Assembly: GCA_018401435.1 (NCBI GenBank)
Contig: JAGYJW010000038.1
Span: forward strand, 1 to 64,000
From: Deltaproteobacteria bacterium
GTDB taxonomy: Bacteria > Myxococcota_A > UBA796 > UBA2385
Length of the DNA stretch: 64,000 nucleotides
Direction: 5' to 3'
A program made the position numbers and the translations under genes. A model generated the notes under the pieces. It was given only the letters and a program-made list of their open reading frames with translations. It ran no database searches and was not told the DNA's origin. Positions 24,288 to 34,900 of this stretch are shown piece by piece (within the stretch, counting starts at the first letter, position 1; each line of letters opens with the position of its first letter).

Positions 24288-26801
24288 CTACTCTTCGCAG
24301 CCAGCCACGGTGGCGTCCTCGTAGGCGCAGCGGGTGCCGGGGGCGCTGGAGGCCCTTGCAGCCTGCATCCCGATGTCAACCGCGCCGCTGCCGCTGAGCT
24401 GCGTGGCCACCTCGTAGCCCTCGACAGTGCGCGCGCCGCTCCCGCTGACCATCCCCTCGAAGGCCGTGCCCGACAGGTCCACCGCCGGCGAGTAGCCGCT
24501 CGAGAGAAGGATGGCGTCGTGGCGGAAGCCCATGGGGCTGGTGGCCAGACCCGTGCCGTTGAGCGGACCGAACATCTGGGCGGGGTGGAAGCCCATGGGG
24601 CTGGTGGCCAGGCCCGTGCCGTCGAAGGCCGCGAGGCGGATGGAGGTGAAGCCCATGGGGCTGGTGGCCAGGCCCGTGCCGTCGATCGTGAGCAGGCGCA
24701 CCTGCGTAAAGCCCATGGGGCTGGTGGCGAGGCCCGTGCCGTCGAGGTCGACCTGCACATCCTGCTGTGACGAGGCGGTGCGCAGCACGTCCGGGTGGAA
24801 GAGCAGGCCCATGGGGCTGGTGGCCAGGCCCGTGCCGGCGTTCACCACCACGATGCCCTCGGCGAGCTTGTTGAAGTAGGGGTCCTCCGCGCCGCTGAAG
24901 TAGAAGGCCAGGAAGCTGTCGGCCAGCGCGGGGGTCTGCTCCTTTGCAGTGAGGAGCAGGTTGCCCTCGTCGGTGGCGAATATGGCCTTGCCGGGCCGGT
25001 GCATCACCTTCGTATCCCAGTAGCCGGTGACCTCGAAGGCGAAAGCCCTGGGCAGGTTGGGGTCGTCCACGCCCCACCCATCGGCCGAGACGACGCATGC
25101 GCCGTTGGTGGACAGGATCTGGCAGGTCAGGACCTGCGAGCCGTGCACGTCATTGTAGCGCACATAGGCGAAGCCCGCGCTCACCGGCTTGCCGTGGTCG
25201 TCCACGATGGTGATCTGCGCCCGCGGCGAGAGCTCGTACACCTCGCCGGGGATGGTGACGCAGGTCTTGGCCTTGGTTGCCTTGTCCGTCGTGCAGAGCT
25301 CCGAGTCACTCGTGGCCTTGGCCTTGAAGTGCGGCAGCACGGTCGCGTAGTAGGCGCGGCCGGGGGCCACCTCGCTCTTGTCATCGACGATGGCCTTGTA
25401 GGCCTCCCAGGCCTCGAGGTTGCCGGCGCCAGCGCCCTCGGCCCACGGGTTGCTCGGCTGGCCGTCGGACTTGGCGCCGAACTGGAGCGCGAGGCGCACC
25501 TGGTCGGGGGCGGCGCCGGCATGCAGGAGGATCGCTGCGGCGGCGCTGACCTGGGCGGCGGCCTGGCTGGTTCCCGCGTACATCCACAGGCCCGTCGTGC
25601 TCGGATCCTCGGGCGCGATGGTCTCGGCGACGATGCCGTCCATATAGCCGTCCGGGGTGCGGTTGAGCCGCAGGCTGCCTCCCGGCGCGCTCACGTCCAC
25701 CATGGGGCCGCGGTTGGAGTACGGCGTCAGGGACATCTTGCTTCGGTCCCAACCGGTTTGACCCGGGGAGTCGTCCCAGGCGCCGGGCTGGGTGGCCGCC
25801 ACCGCGATGACCGACCGGGACGCCGCCGGCTAGGTGACGTCGAAGACCCCGTCGTTGCCCGCCGCGGCGACCATCACGACGCCGGCGGCCTCGGCCGCGC
25901 TCAGCGCCTCCTGCAGGGCCAGCGAGGGCACGTAGCCGATGGGGAAGCTCAAGCTCATATTCACGACGTCGGCGCCGTTTTCGATGGCCCAGTAGATCGC
26001 CTCCACCAGGTCCAGCTCGTAGCCGCTGTTCTGGGCGTCGAGCACCTTGAGGGGCATGAGGCTGACGCCCGCAGCCACGCCCTCGACGGCCCCGTCACTC
26101 GCGATGATGCTGGCGATGTGGGTGCCGTGCTGGTTGTCGTCATTGGCGTGCGCGTCGTCGTTCACGAAGTCGTAGGGCGCCACGATGGGCACGCCCGCGA
26201 GGCTGGGGGCCTGGGCATAGGTGCCGGACCCGTCGGCGAGGGCCTCGTAGGCGACCCCCGAGTCGAGCACGGCGACCGTGATGCCGGAGAGATCGAAGGT
26301 GCCACTCAGCGGCGCGCGGGTGCCCACGAGGTGCCACTGCGAGGGATGGGCACGCTTGGACGGATCATCCCGGTCTCCGGCGCCCCGGAAGACCCCCATG
26401 GGGGCGACGAGCTTCACCCTGGGGTCGCCTTGCAGCGCGCCTCGCAGGGCCAGGGCGCCGTCGGGGGCGGACAGCGCGGCGAAGCCGGAGGCGCCGGGCG
26501 CGCGCAGCACCTCGGCGCCGTAGTCCCGGGCCAGGTCGTCGATGGAGGCGTCGGGGGCGATTCGGACCATCACCAGGTTGGTGGCGTAGGTGCCGCGCTC
26601 CTGGGAGGCCGCGGTCGAGGGCGCCCGGTGGTCGTCGTCCGCGGGGGACGCGGTGAGGCCGCGGGGGGTGGTTCGCGCGGTCGACCGTTCAGCCGCAGGC
26701 TCGCCAGGGGTCGTCGACCGGCCGTCGAGCAGTGCGGCGCCAGCCGCCAGGAGGCCGGCGATGCCGAGGCCAGCGAGCGCGAAGTTGCGGGGGAGGGGCA
26801 T
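24288..26801 (-). pseudogene. Subtilisin-family (S8) serine protease, split by an in-frame TAG
   Basis: From ATG 26801 (GGAGCTCTTC upstream) the frame encodes an N-terminal anchor or signal (residues 5-25), a propeptide-like region, and the S8 domain. The catalytic Asp is in ITVAVLDSGVAYE (D180). The catalytic His is in NQHGTHIASI (H225). The Ser is in GTSQAAAQVS (S412). An in-frame TAG at codon 324 (25830-25832) separates Asp/His from Ser. The flanking residues read GVFDVT-TAG-PAASRSVIAVAA, where subtilases typically have a Tyr-Pro-Ala-Ala match (VTYPAAS), so one base change (TAC to TAG) explains it. The C-terminal region carries five GTGLATSPMG repeats and ends with a two-Cys motif. It is either a pseudogene, a sequencing error, or expressed by readthrough. 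Confidence 0.75.
24528..24837. repeat. Five copies of a 31-bp repeat encoding GTGLATSPMG
   Basis: Nearly identical units beginning GCCCATGGGGCTGGTGGCC start at 24528, 24591, 24651, 24711 and 24807 (spacing 63, 60, 60 and 96 bp, all multiples of 3). On the minus strand each encodes Gly-Thr-Gly-Leu-Ala-Thr-Ser-Pro-Met-Gly in the protease's C-terminal region, separated by 10-22 variable residues. Confidence 0.9.
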
Positions 26802-27376
26802 GAAGAGCTCCAGGGTGTGAGGACAAGCCGGTCCAGCGATCGAGGATCCGTCACACCCTGTTGCGGATCGGTCGCCGCGGAACATGAGCGCGTGTGTCCG
26901 GACAGCCGATCGGCCCTCCCTGGCCTGGGCTGGTCGGCTACGGGATTGAGGTGTGAATCCTGGGTCCCTGTCGGCCGGAAGCCCCCGCCGTGTCCAGCGG
27001 CGACGGGTGACCCGGGCGGCACCTCTCCTTGTACCGCGATCGGGTTGACGGTCTGGGAGCCAGGCTGCCGCCCCGCGAGGCCTTCGCTGTGGGGGGTCAG
27101 GGTTCCGTCCGGGCTCTGCACGTCCCGGGTTGATCGCCGACCTTGGGCCCTGCCAGCGCCTCGGGCGGGCGGGGGTCATCGGCCGACCTGCATTGGATTC
27201 GAGACCAGGCTCGTGTTTGAGACGCTTCGTTGCATCTTCGAGAACGGCGATCATGACGACTGTTACGCAGGCATGACAGGCGCGGTCCGACGGGCCGCCG
27301 CGCCCGGTCGGATGCAGTATTCAGGGGGGGGTGACGTTCTCGTCCTTCATCCCACACCAGCCGCAACGAGGTTTCC
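26802..27376. other. 575-bp divergent intergenic region, no gene seen
   Basis: It lies between the divergent subtilase and DUF11-repeat genes. All frames carry stops or lack a start and ribosome site. No clear sigma-70 promoter, riboswitch or repeat stands out. The protease gene has GGAGC upstream of its ATG, and the 1226-residue protein has ACGAGG 5 bp before ATG 27377. Regulatory elements for both genes must be here but I cannot point to them. Confidence 0.5.
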
Positions 27377-30300
27377 ATGTCCCGTGTTCGCACCCCCTCC
27401 CCGACCGTCCTGGCGCTTTTCGCCCCATCCCTGCTGGCCCTCGCCGCGCTGGCCCCTCGGCTGGCCGGAGCGTCGGGTGGCGACTTCTCCAACTTCAACT
27501 GGTCCGCCTCCGCGCCGGACACCTACGACCACGACGTGGGTGGCGGCGCCTTCAACGACGGCACCACCAACTTCGACATCGTGGAGTCGCTCCTGGGCGG
27601 GGACTTCGCCTGTGGTGACGTCGTGACCTACCTCGTCAAGATCCCGGTTGGCGCGAATGCCTGCGGGGCCCAGACCATCGAATTCGAGGCCGGCTTCCTT
27701 GCCAACACCACCGGCCAGCGTGGCTCGGGGCACGTGGAGGTGCTCGGGGTGCAGGTCAACTACGGCGCGGTCGCCAACGGCGCGGGACCGAACGGCGAGG
27801 ACAGCGGCATCGTGGACGACGGCGGCAGCGTCGCCCGCCTGGTCCAGGGCTACCTCACCGGGCCGCCCTACCAGGGCTCCAGCGAGCTGCGGGCGCGGGT
27901 GCAGGTGGACGACCTCGAGGCCGGCGAGACCGTCATCGTGCGGATCGACACGCGGCTGGGATGTGACGCAGGCACCGGCCCCACGGGCAATCTGCAAGGC
28001 GGGCTGCTGGAGGCTGCCGTAATCTCCGCCGCCCCCGAGAGCTGTGTGGACTGGTCGGGCACCACCGACACCATCAATGCCGGCAACCAGACCATCCCCT
28101 TCAAGCAGATCGGCGACCTCCTGGGCGCCGGGGAGCCGCTCCCCCGCCTGTTCAAGACCGTCACCACCGAGGAGGGCAGCTGCCCCGGGCAGGAGACGCT
28201 GGACGCTGCGGTCGGCGATGCGGCCCGCTTCTGCTACTCCCTGTCCAACGACGGCACCGACCCGCTCTACAACGTGGCGCTCAACGATGACAACGCCACC
28301 CCCGAGGACCCCTCCGACGACTTTACCGTCTTGCTCGCGGGCCTCTTGGATCTGGACGGCGACGGGCTGAGCGACGACCTCGCGGCCAACGCGACCGCGA
28401 CGGGCACGGCCCTTGTCGAGGTGACCGCGGCCGGTTCGGCCACGAACCTGGCCACGGCCACCGGCCTCGACGGTGGCGCCAGCCCATCGACCTACTCCGA
28501 CACCGACACCGCCACCGTCGTCGCCACTGCGCCGCCGGCTGCGCTCTCCATCGAGACCCTCGCCAGCCCCGACGCGGACTGCAGCGACGACGACAACGCC
28601 GAGACGGTGGCCGTGCCGGACGGCGAGCCGGTCTACTGGTGCTACACCGTCACCAACGAGGGGGCGGACACCGTCACGGGCATCACGGTGGTCGACGACA
28701 CGACCTCCGTCTCCCAGGGCATCTCCAGCCTGGCTCCGGGCGAGTCCGCCGTGATCGCGTCGGACGCGTACTACCCCTCCGCAGACACCACCACGAGCGC
28801 CGAGGCCTTGGGCACCGACTCCGCTGGCGGCGCGGTCTTGAGCGACCCGGATGGCGCTTCGGTCCTGGTCGTGGACAGCGCGCTCGCGCTGACGATGACC
28901 GCGAGCCTCGACGAGGTGTGCGGGAATAGCGACGACACCGATCTGGCCGTGGTCCTCGAGGGCGCAGAGGTCACCCTCTGCTACACCCTGACCAACATCG
29001 GCAGCGAGCCCGTGTCCGATATCGTCGTGAGCGATCTTGACGCGACCGTGCCGGGCACCGCCGACCTGCTGCCGGGCGAGTCGGTGACCCTGGCCTCGCT
29101 TCCCGTCCTGGTGACGGCGGACGGGACCTTCGAGGCCATCGCCGACGGCGTGGACGACTACGGCTACTCGGTGTCCTCCAATACCGACACCGCCGCGGTG
29201 GACGTGGTCGCCCCCGCGCTGACCGTCTTCACCACCGCCAGTCTCGACGGCAGCTGCCCCGGCGACGAGGGGGTCCAGGTCCGCGAGGGCGAGGGGGTGA
29301 CCACCTGCGTGGAGGTCGTGAACACCGGCGACACCGCCCTGTCCGGCGTCGAGGTGGTGCTCGACGACGGCACCGTCCTGCTCGTGGGTGACCTCGGGGT
29401 GGGCGGCTCCTCCACGGTCTTCAGCGACGGGGTCTACACCGATGACGCGACCCTGGCGGCCTCGGCGTCGGCGAGCGTGCCCGCGACCGGCACCACGGTG
29501 GAGTCCGACCTGGACGATGCCGCCGTGGACGTGGTCTTCCCGGTGCTCAAGGTGGACGTGACGGTGTCCGACGACGGCAGCTGCCCCGGCGAAGAGGTGC
29601 TCACCACCCTCACCGACACGGACCTGACCTGGTGCTACACGGTGACCAACGACGGCGACGTCGCCATCTCCGGCATCACCGTCACCGACGACCTGCAGGG
29701 CGTGATCGACCAGCCGGCCTTCTCGCTGGGCGTGGGCGAGTCCTATACGCTGAGCCTGTCGGACGTCTCCACGGACGACCTTGTGTTGCAGGCCTACGCC
29801 GCTGGCACCGATGACGCGACGGGCGGCGCGGTGACGAGCGCCCTCGACCCCGCCGTGCTGTCTGTCGTCTTCCCTGGCTTCGAGCTGGACAAGACCGTGT
29901 CGCTCGACGGGGCTTGCCCCGGAGTCGATTCGGCGGCCGTGCCCGCCGGCGAGGAGGTGGTCTACTGCCTGGAGGTCGTCAACACCGGCGACACCACGCT
30001 CACCGACGTGACGGTCACCGACGCCCAGATCGGCCTGGTCGAGGAGTACGTCGGCGCCATCGCTCCCGGCGAGTCGGTCACCTTCTCCTCGGGCTGGGTT
30101 GCAGTCGCCGGGGACAGCATCAACACCGCCGAAGCCAGGGTCACCGACCAGTACGGCTACGTCCAGACGGACAGCGACTCCGTCTCTGTGGACGCGCTCT
30201 ACGCTGACATCGCGGTCGCTCTGAGCGCGCCGGACCTCGTGGTCAGCGCCGACACCGACGCGGTGTCTTGGACCATCGACGTGTGGAGCGAGGGCGAGAC

Positions 30301-31057
30301 CAGCGCCTCCGACAGCGTGCTGACCTTCCCTATCCCCGACGGCGTGAGCATCGACTCGGCCATCTCGAGCGTGGGCACCTGCACCATCGCGGAAGACACG
30401 GTGATCTGCGCCCTGGGCGACCTGGGCGTGGGCGACGCCGTGACCATCGTGGTGAGCGGGACGACCGACCTGGCCATCGGGGTCATCGAGGCCGCGGCCT
30501 TCGTCGCGACGGCCTCGGAGGAGGAGGACCTCGCGGACAACTCGGACGCCGCGACCACCCGCGTGGCGCCCGGGGTCACCCGCACCATCGGGTTCTGGGG
30601 CCAGCACCCGACCTTCCTGCAGCAGTGCCTCGATGCCTCCGGCACCATCAACCTTGGCTTCACCCAGGTTGGCGACGAGTCGGCCGATGACGAGATCGAC
30701 GTGGACAGCGATGCCTCGGCCGAGTCGGCCCTGGAGCTCGGCATGGGCGTGCTCAAGGCCCGAGTGTCCCGCAAGACGGATAACTCCCGTCGCACCCCCG
30801 TCGAGCAGGCGCGGATGCAGACTGGCCGGCAGGTCCTCGCGGCCTGGTGCAACGAGACGCTCCTCGGGGCGGATGCCGGCATCGACTTCCCCGCGGCCGC
30901 CACGACCCTGGCCGGTACCGACATCGAGGCCATCCTGGCCCTGGGCCACTTCGCCGACACCTTCAACAACAGCGACACCGAGGGCAGTCTGGGCGTGGAC
31001 CCCGGACGGGCGAATGGGCGCTTCGCCTGGGACGACCCCACCGACGCCAACGACTGA
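27377..31057 (+). CDS. Large secreted protein with DUF11-like repeat domains
   Basis: 1226 residues beginning with a signal peptide (ALFAPSLLALAALAPRLAGA). Residues about 35-250 form a unique N-terminal domain. From about 260 to 1010 there are roughly seven repeats of about 105 residues, each with a Cys near its start (D-G-S/A-CPG) and the core 'YTVTNDGDVAISGITVTDD', a beta-sandwich pattern of the DUF11/Ig-like class. The C-terminal about 170 residues contain RTIGFWGQHPTFLQQC, resembling the 'GFWKTHP' domains found at the end of some repeat proteins, and no membrane anchor. A likely surface or matrix protein; codon choice is a little different from neighbours. Confidence 0.75.
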   Translation: MSRVRTPSPTVLALFAPSLLALAALAPRLAGASGGDFSNFNWSASAPDTYDHDVGGGAFNDGTTNFDIVESLLGGDFACGDVVTYLVKIPVGANACGAQTIEFEAGFLANTTGQRGSGHVEVLGVQVNYGAVANGAGPNGEDSGIVDDGGSVARLVQGYLTGPPYQGSSELRARVQVDDLEAGETVIVRIDTRLGCDAGTGPTGNLQGGLLEAAVISAAPESCVDWSGTTDTINAGNQTIPFKQIGDLLGAGEPLPRLFKTVTTEEGSCPGQETLDAAVGDAARFCYSLSNDGTDPLYNVALNDDNATPEDPSDDFTVLLAGLLDLDGDGLSDDLAANATATGTALVEVTAAGSATNLATATGLDGGASPSTYSDTDTATVVATAPPAALSIETLASPDADCSDDDNAETVAVPDGEPVYWCYTVTNEGADTVTGITVVDDTTSVSQGISSLAPGESAVIASDAYYPSADTTTSAEALGTDSAGGAVLSDPDGASVLVVDSALALTMTASLDEVCGNSDDTDLAVVLEGAEVTLCYTLTNIGSEPVSDIVVSDLDATVPGTADLLPGESVTLASLPVLVTADGTFEAIADGVDDYGYSVSSNTDTAAVDVVAPALTVFTTASLDGSCPGDEGVQVREGEGVTTCVEVVNTGDTALSGVEVVLDDGTVLLVGDLGVGGSSTVFSDGVYTDDATLAASASASVPATGTTVESDLDDAAVDVVFPVLKVDVTVSDDGSCPGEEVLTTLTDTDLTWCYTVTNDGDVAISGITVTDDLQGVIDQPAFSLGVGESYTLSLSDVSTDDLVLQAYAAGTDDATGGAVTSALDPAVLSVVFPGFELDKTVSLDGACPGVDSAAVPAGEEVVYCLEVVNTGDTTLTDVTVTDAQIGLVEEYVGAIAPGESVTFSSGWVAVAGDSINTAEARVTDQYGYVQTDSDSVSVDALYADIAVALSAPDLVVSADTDAVSWTIDVWSEGETSASDSVLTFPIPDGVSIDSAISSVGTCTIAEDTVICALGDLGVGDAVTIVVSGTTDLAIGVIEAAAFVATASEEEDLADNSDAATTRVAPGVTRTIGFWGQHPTFLQQCLDASGTINLGFTQVGDESADDEIDVDSDASAESALELGMGVLKARVSRKTDNSRRTPVEQARMQTGRQVLAAWCNETLLGADAGIDFPAAATTLAGTDIEAILALGHFADTFNNSDTEGSLGVDPGRANGRFAWDDPTDAND

Positions 31058-31098
31058 GCCGATCGCGCCGGCGCCCGGTCGCCCAGCGGCCGGCCCTT

Positions 31099-31130
31099 CG
31101 CCCCCGCATTCCTTCGGGCATGCGGGGGCG
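31099..31130 (+). terminator. Rho-independent-like hairpin after the DUF11-repeat gene
   Basis: CGCCCCCGCAT (31099-31109) and ATGCGGGGGCG (31120-31130) are perfect 11-bp arms around a 10-nt loop, 41 bp after the stop. No T-tract follows. Confidence 0.65.
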
Positions 31131-31554
31131 TCCGCGTGAGGGGCGAGGGGTGGCGGCCGGGTGCGTGCGGGCAGGCGAGGCGCCCGCCGCTCATCAAGCG
31201 GCGCAGGAGGGGGAGGCCGCATGTTGCGGCCGATAGGGGGGAGGACAGCGTCCTCCTCCATCAGAAGAGAAGCGCCGGAGACCGAACGGACAGAATGTCC
31301 GGGCGGTTGATCGGTGCCGCAGCCGGCTGCCGCCTGGACAGCTGAGCTTGGCGGGGCCCACCGTTTCTGCACCATGGTCCCCTCCTCGACCGTGGCTGCG
31401 CAGGAGGCCCGGGTCGGGGCCAGCGCGTGGACCACGAAGCCAAGGGCGTCGAGTGCGGGTGTGGACATGGGCCCATGCACCCGGACCCGCGCCGCCACGG
31501 GCGGCCCGCCCGCCGCCCTTGTCGAGACGGCTCTTGACCGCTAACTTTGATCCC
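31131..31554. other. About 420 bp without a supported gene
   Basis: Several frames are open here because of high GC, on both strands, but none has a ribosome site, a recognisable fold or a natural end. It marks the left boundary of the restriction/toxin-antitoxin island. Nothing repeat-like or RNA-like was seen. Confidence 0.4.
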
Positions 31555-31878
31555 ATGCAACTCACCGACGTCCTCAGCCGCCTGAACGGCAACCTGGACG
31601 CCCGCCTGCTGGCGATCCTGCTGACCAGGCCCAAGCTGCTGACGGTGGCGGATCTGGACCGCATGCAGGGGGAGATGCCCACCGCCCACCCCGATGGGCA
31701 GTGGACGCAGAATCGCACCCTCGCCCAGATTGGCATCCACAGCCCGGCGCACCGGGCCCGCGCCCTGTCTATTGGCGAATCGCTGTGCATCTACCGCGAC
31801 TATCCGGCACCGAAGGGCTGCACATCCCCCTTTGCGCCCCTCTGGATCAACGAGCTGGTGCGTCGAGACGGGGGCTGA
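31555..31878 (+). CDS. Hypothetical protein upstream of the restriction-modification gene
   Basis: 107 residues from ATG 31555, 75 bp before the restriction-modification start. The first part is Leu-rich and helical (MQLTDVLSRLNGNLDARLLA), and the remainder is basic with two Cys (SLCIYRD, KGCTS). There is no signal peptide and no family I recognise. Its position suggests a link to the restriction system, for example a regulator, but this is unproven. Confidence 0.5.
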   Translation: MQLTDVLSRLNGNLDARLLAILLTRPKLLTVADLDRMQGEMPTAHPDGQWTQNRTLAQIGIHSPAHRARALSIGESLCIYRDYPAPKGCTSPFAPLWINELVRRDGG

Positions 31879-31953
31879 GGGCGGGCGGGCTGTTGGGGCC
31901 GCTTGCCCCGACCCGCCGCAGCGTCTACCCTCCCCCTCGCCCGGGAGGCCCCC

Positions 31954-34900
31954 TTGACTGCATCCCTTGAAGACTTCGTCGCCCGCTGGGCCGGCAACTC
32001 TGCCGGCGAGATGCGCGTAGCCCAGCAGTATTTCATCGAGCTGTGCGCAGCATTGGACGTGGCCCCGCCCACGCCGCAAGAGTCCGAAGCCCAGACCTAT
32101 GCCTTCGAGCGCCAGGTGGCGGTGCCCGGCCCCCGCGGCGGCGCCCCATCGATCGAACGCATCGACGTCTACAAGCGCGGGCACTTCATTTGGGAGAATA
32201 AGCAGGGCTCGGAGTCCGGTTCGGACCGCATCGGCCACGGCCGCCGGGGCACGGGCTCCTGGCGCCACGCGATGAACCGCGCCTTTGGCCAGGCCGTGCG
32301 CTACGCCCGCCACATCAACGAGCGGTCGCCGCCCTTCCTGGTGGTCTGCGACGTGGGCGACCACATCGAGGTCTGGAGCGACTTCTCGGGCACGGGCAAG
32401 GACTACGACCAGCGGCCCAGCCGGCGCATCCCCCACGCCGACCTGGCCCGGGGCGACCACGCCGACTTTTTGCGCAAGGTGATGACCAACCCCAAGGCCC
32501 TGGACCCCTCGCTGCACCAGGCCCAGGTCACCCGGGCGGTGGCCGAGGACCTGGCCGCATTGGCGATGTCTCTGGAGGCCGATGGCCACCCCGCTGCGCT
32601 GACCGCGCGCTTCCTGATGCGCTGCGTCTTCACCATGTTCGCCGAGGACACCGAGCTGCTGCCCAAGGACAGCTTCAGCAGGCTCTTGGATGCCTTCAAG
32701 GACAGCCCCGCCGGCCTGGTCTCGCAGCTCGAAAGCCTCTGGCAGCACATGGACCAGGGCGGCTTCGTCTTCTCCCTGGGCAAGATCCGCCGTTTCAACG
32801 GCGGCCTCTTCCACGAGTCCTCCGCCCTCCCGCTCAGCGCGGCCCAAGTCAAGCTCATGCACAAGGCCGCCCGCCACGACTGGTCCCTGGTCGAGCCCAC
32901 CATCTTCGGCACCCTGGTCGAGCGGGCTCTCAGCCCCACCGAGCGCCACAGCCTGGGGGCCCACTTCACGCCCCGGCCCTATATCGAGCGCATCGTGCGC
33001 CCCGCCGTGATCGAGCCCCTGCGCGACGACTGGCTGGCGGTGCGGGCCGGCGTCATCGAGGCCCTGGGCGAAGGCGAGCCCACCCCCGCCCAAAAGAAGA
33101 AGGCCATCGGCCTGCTCACCGACTTCCACCGCCAGCTCTGCGCCTTGAGGGTGCTGGACCCCGCCTGCGGGGCCGGGAACTTCCTCTACGTCACCTATGA
33201 CCTGCTCAAGGACCTGGAGGCCGAGGTCCTGCGCGAGCTGGACGACCTGGGCGAGCGCCAGCAGGGCCTGGTGGGCCTGGTGGGGGCCACGGTGTCGCCC
33301 TTGCAGATGCTGGGCATCGAGAAGAACCCCCGGGCCCGCGAGATCGCCGACCTGGTGCTGTGGATTGGCCACCTGCAGCGGCTGCGGCGGGAGCGCGGCA
33401 CCGAGGCCGTGCCCGAGCCGGTGCTGCAAGAGTCCCGCAGCATCGAGTGCAGAGACGCGGTGCTGGCCTGGGAGGGCGACCCGGTGCCCCGACGCGACGC
33501 CGATGGCAAGGTGGTCGAGGTCTGGGATATGCGCACGATGAAGACCGACCCGGTGACCGGCCGCGAAGTGCCCGACGACGAGGCCCGGGTGCTGGTCTAT
33601 GACTACCCGGGGGCGCGGGCGGCGGAGTGGCCGCAGGCCGACTTCATCGTGAGCAACCCGCCTTTTGTGGGCAACAAGCGCATGCGCATGGCGCTGGGCG
33701 ATGGCTATGCCGAGGCCCTGCGCGCGGCCTGGCCGGGGGTGCCCGGGGGCGTGGACCTGGTGATGTATTGGTGGGAGCGGGCGGCGCAGCTGGTGCGCGC
33801 GGGCAAGCTGCGCCGCTTTGGCTACATCACCACCAACTCGATTACCCAGGTGAGCAACCGGGCGGTGATGCAGCCGCACCTGAAGGCGGGTTTGGCGCTT
33901 CTTTTTGCGGTGCCGGATCACCCCTGGGTGGATGGCGGGGCGGCGGTACGGATTGCGATGACAGTCGGAGGATTGGCTGGCCCATCGGCCTGTTTCGCGA
34001 AAGTAGTCGCCGAGGATGCTGCTGCAGATGGTGGCACCGACGTCTTGCTTCGCCCACAACTGGTCGCAGAAATCCACCCTGACTTGACCGCCGGCGCGGA
34101 TGTCCAGGGAGCCGGCGAACTTGCCTCGAACGCCGGGATAGCGTTCACGGGCATGTACCCCTTGGGCGATGGGTTCATCTTGAATGAAGAGCAGGCCGCG
34201 GTCTTTCTTGCCAGTGACTCGTCCGCGAAGTCGGTGGTCAGGCCATTTCTCACCGCTCGCGACATCACGCGAGGTAGTCGTGGATGCTACTGCATCGACT
34301 TCCATTCGATGTCCGAGTCCGAGGCGATGGCGAGCCATCCTGCGTTGTATCAGCACCTTTTCGAGTACGTTCGTCCGTTTCGCCTCCAGAACAAACGTGC
34401 ATCGCGACGCGACAACTGGTGGCTGTTTGGGGAGAACGTCGGCCGACTGCGAGTCGCGCTCGCTGACTTGAGTTGGTTCATTGTCGTTCCACGTACGGCG
34501 AAGCATTTCTCATTTGTTAGGGTCTTAACCGGCACTGTGGTCGACACCTCTGTGGTCGCAATCGCCTGCGATGACTACACAGTGCTCGGACTGCTGCACG
34601 CGAGGTTCCATCGCTGTTGGGCCGTACAGTCGGGAGGTCGGTTGGGCGTTGGAAACGACACTCGGTACCAGCACAAACGGACATTCAATCCCTTCCCCTT
34701 CCCCGACTTCACCGGCAAAGACGCCCTCCGCGACCGCATCGCCGACCTCGCCGAGCGCCTGGACGCCCACCGCAAGCGCGTCCAGGACAGCGTGCCCAAG
34801 GCCCACCTCACCGCCCAATACAACGCCCTGGAGCGCGCCCGCGCCGCCCGCGCTGGCGGCGAGCCCCTGAGCCCCAAGGAGCGCGCCTTCCACGAGGCCG

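Noticed and set aside
24528..24837. 31-bp repeats as a CRISPR array
   Set aside because: The intervals are coding, multiples of three and translate into one protein.
25830..25832. TAG as pyrrolysine or general amber recoding
   Set aside because: Other genes here end normally in TAG and the expected residue is Tyr, so Pyl is unlikely.
27347..31498. Very long minus-strand open frame (1383 codons)
   Set aside because: Mirror of the DUF11-repeat gene; composition is Gly/His/Val-rich without any domain.
31261..34506. Long minus-strand open frame (1081 codons)
   Set aside because: Antisense to the MmeI-like gene, whose catalytic motifs are clear.
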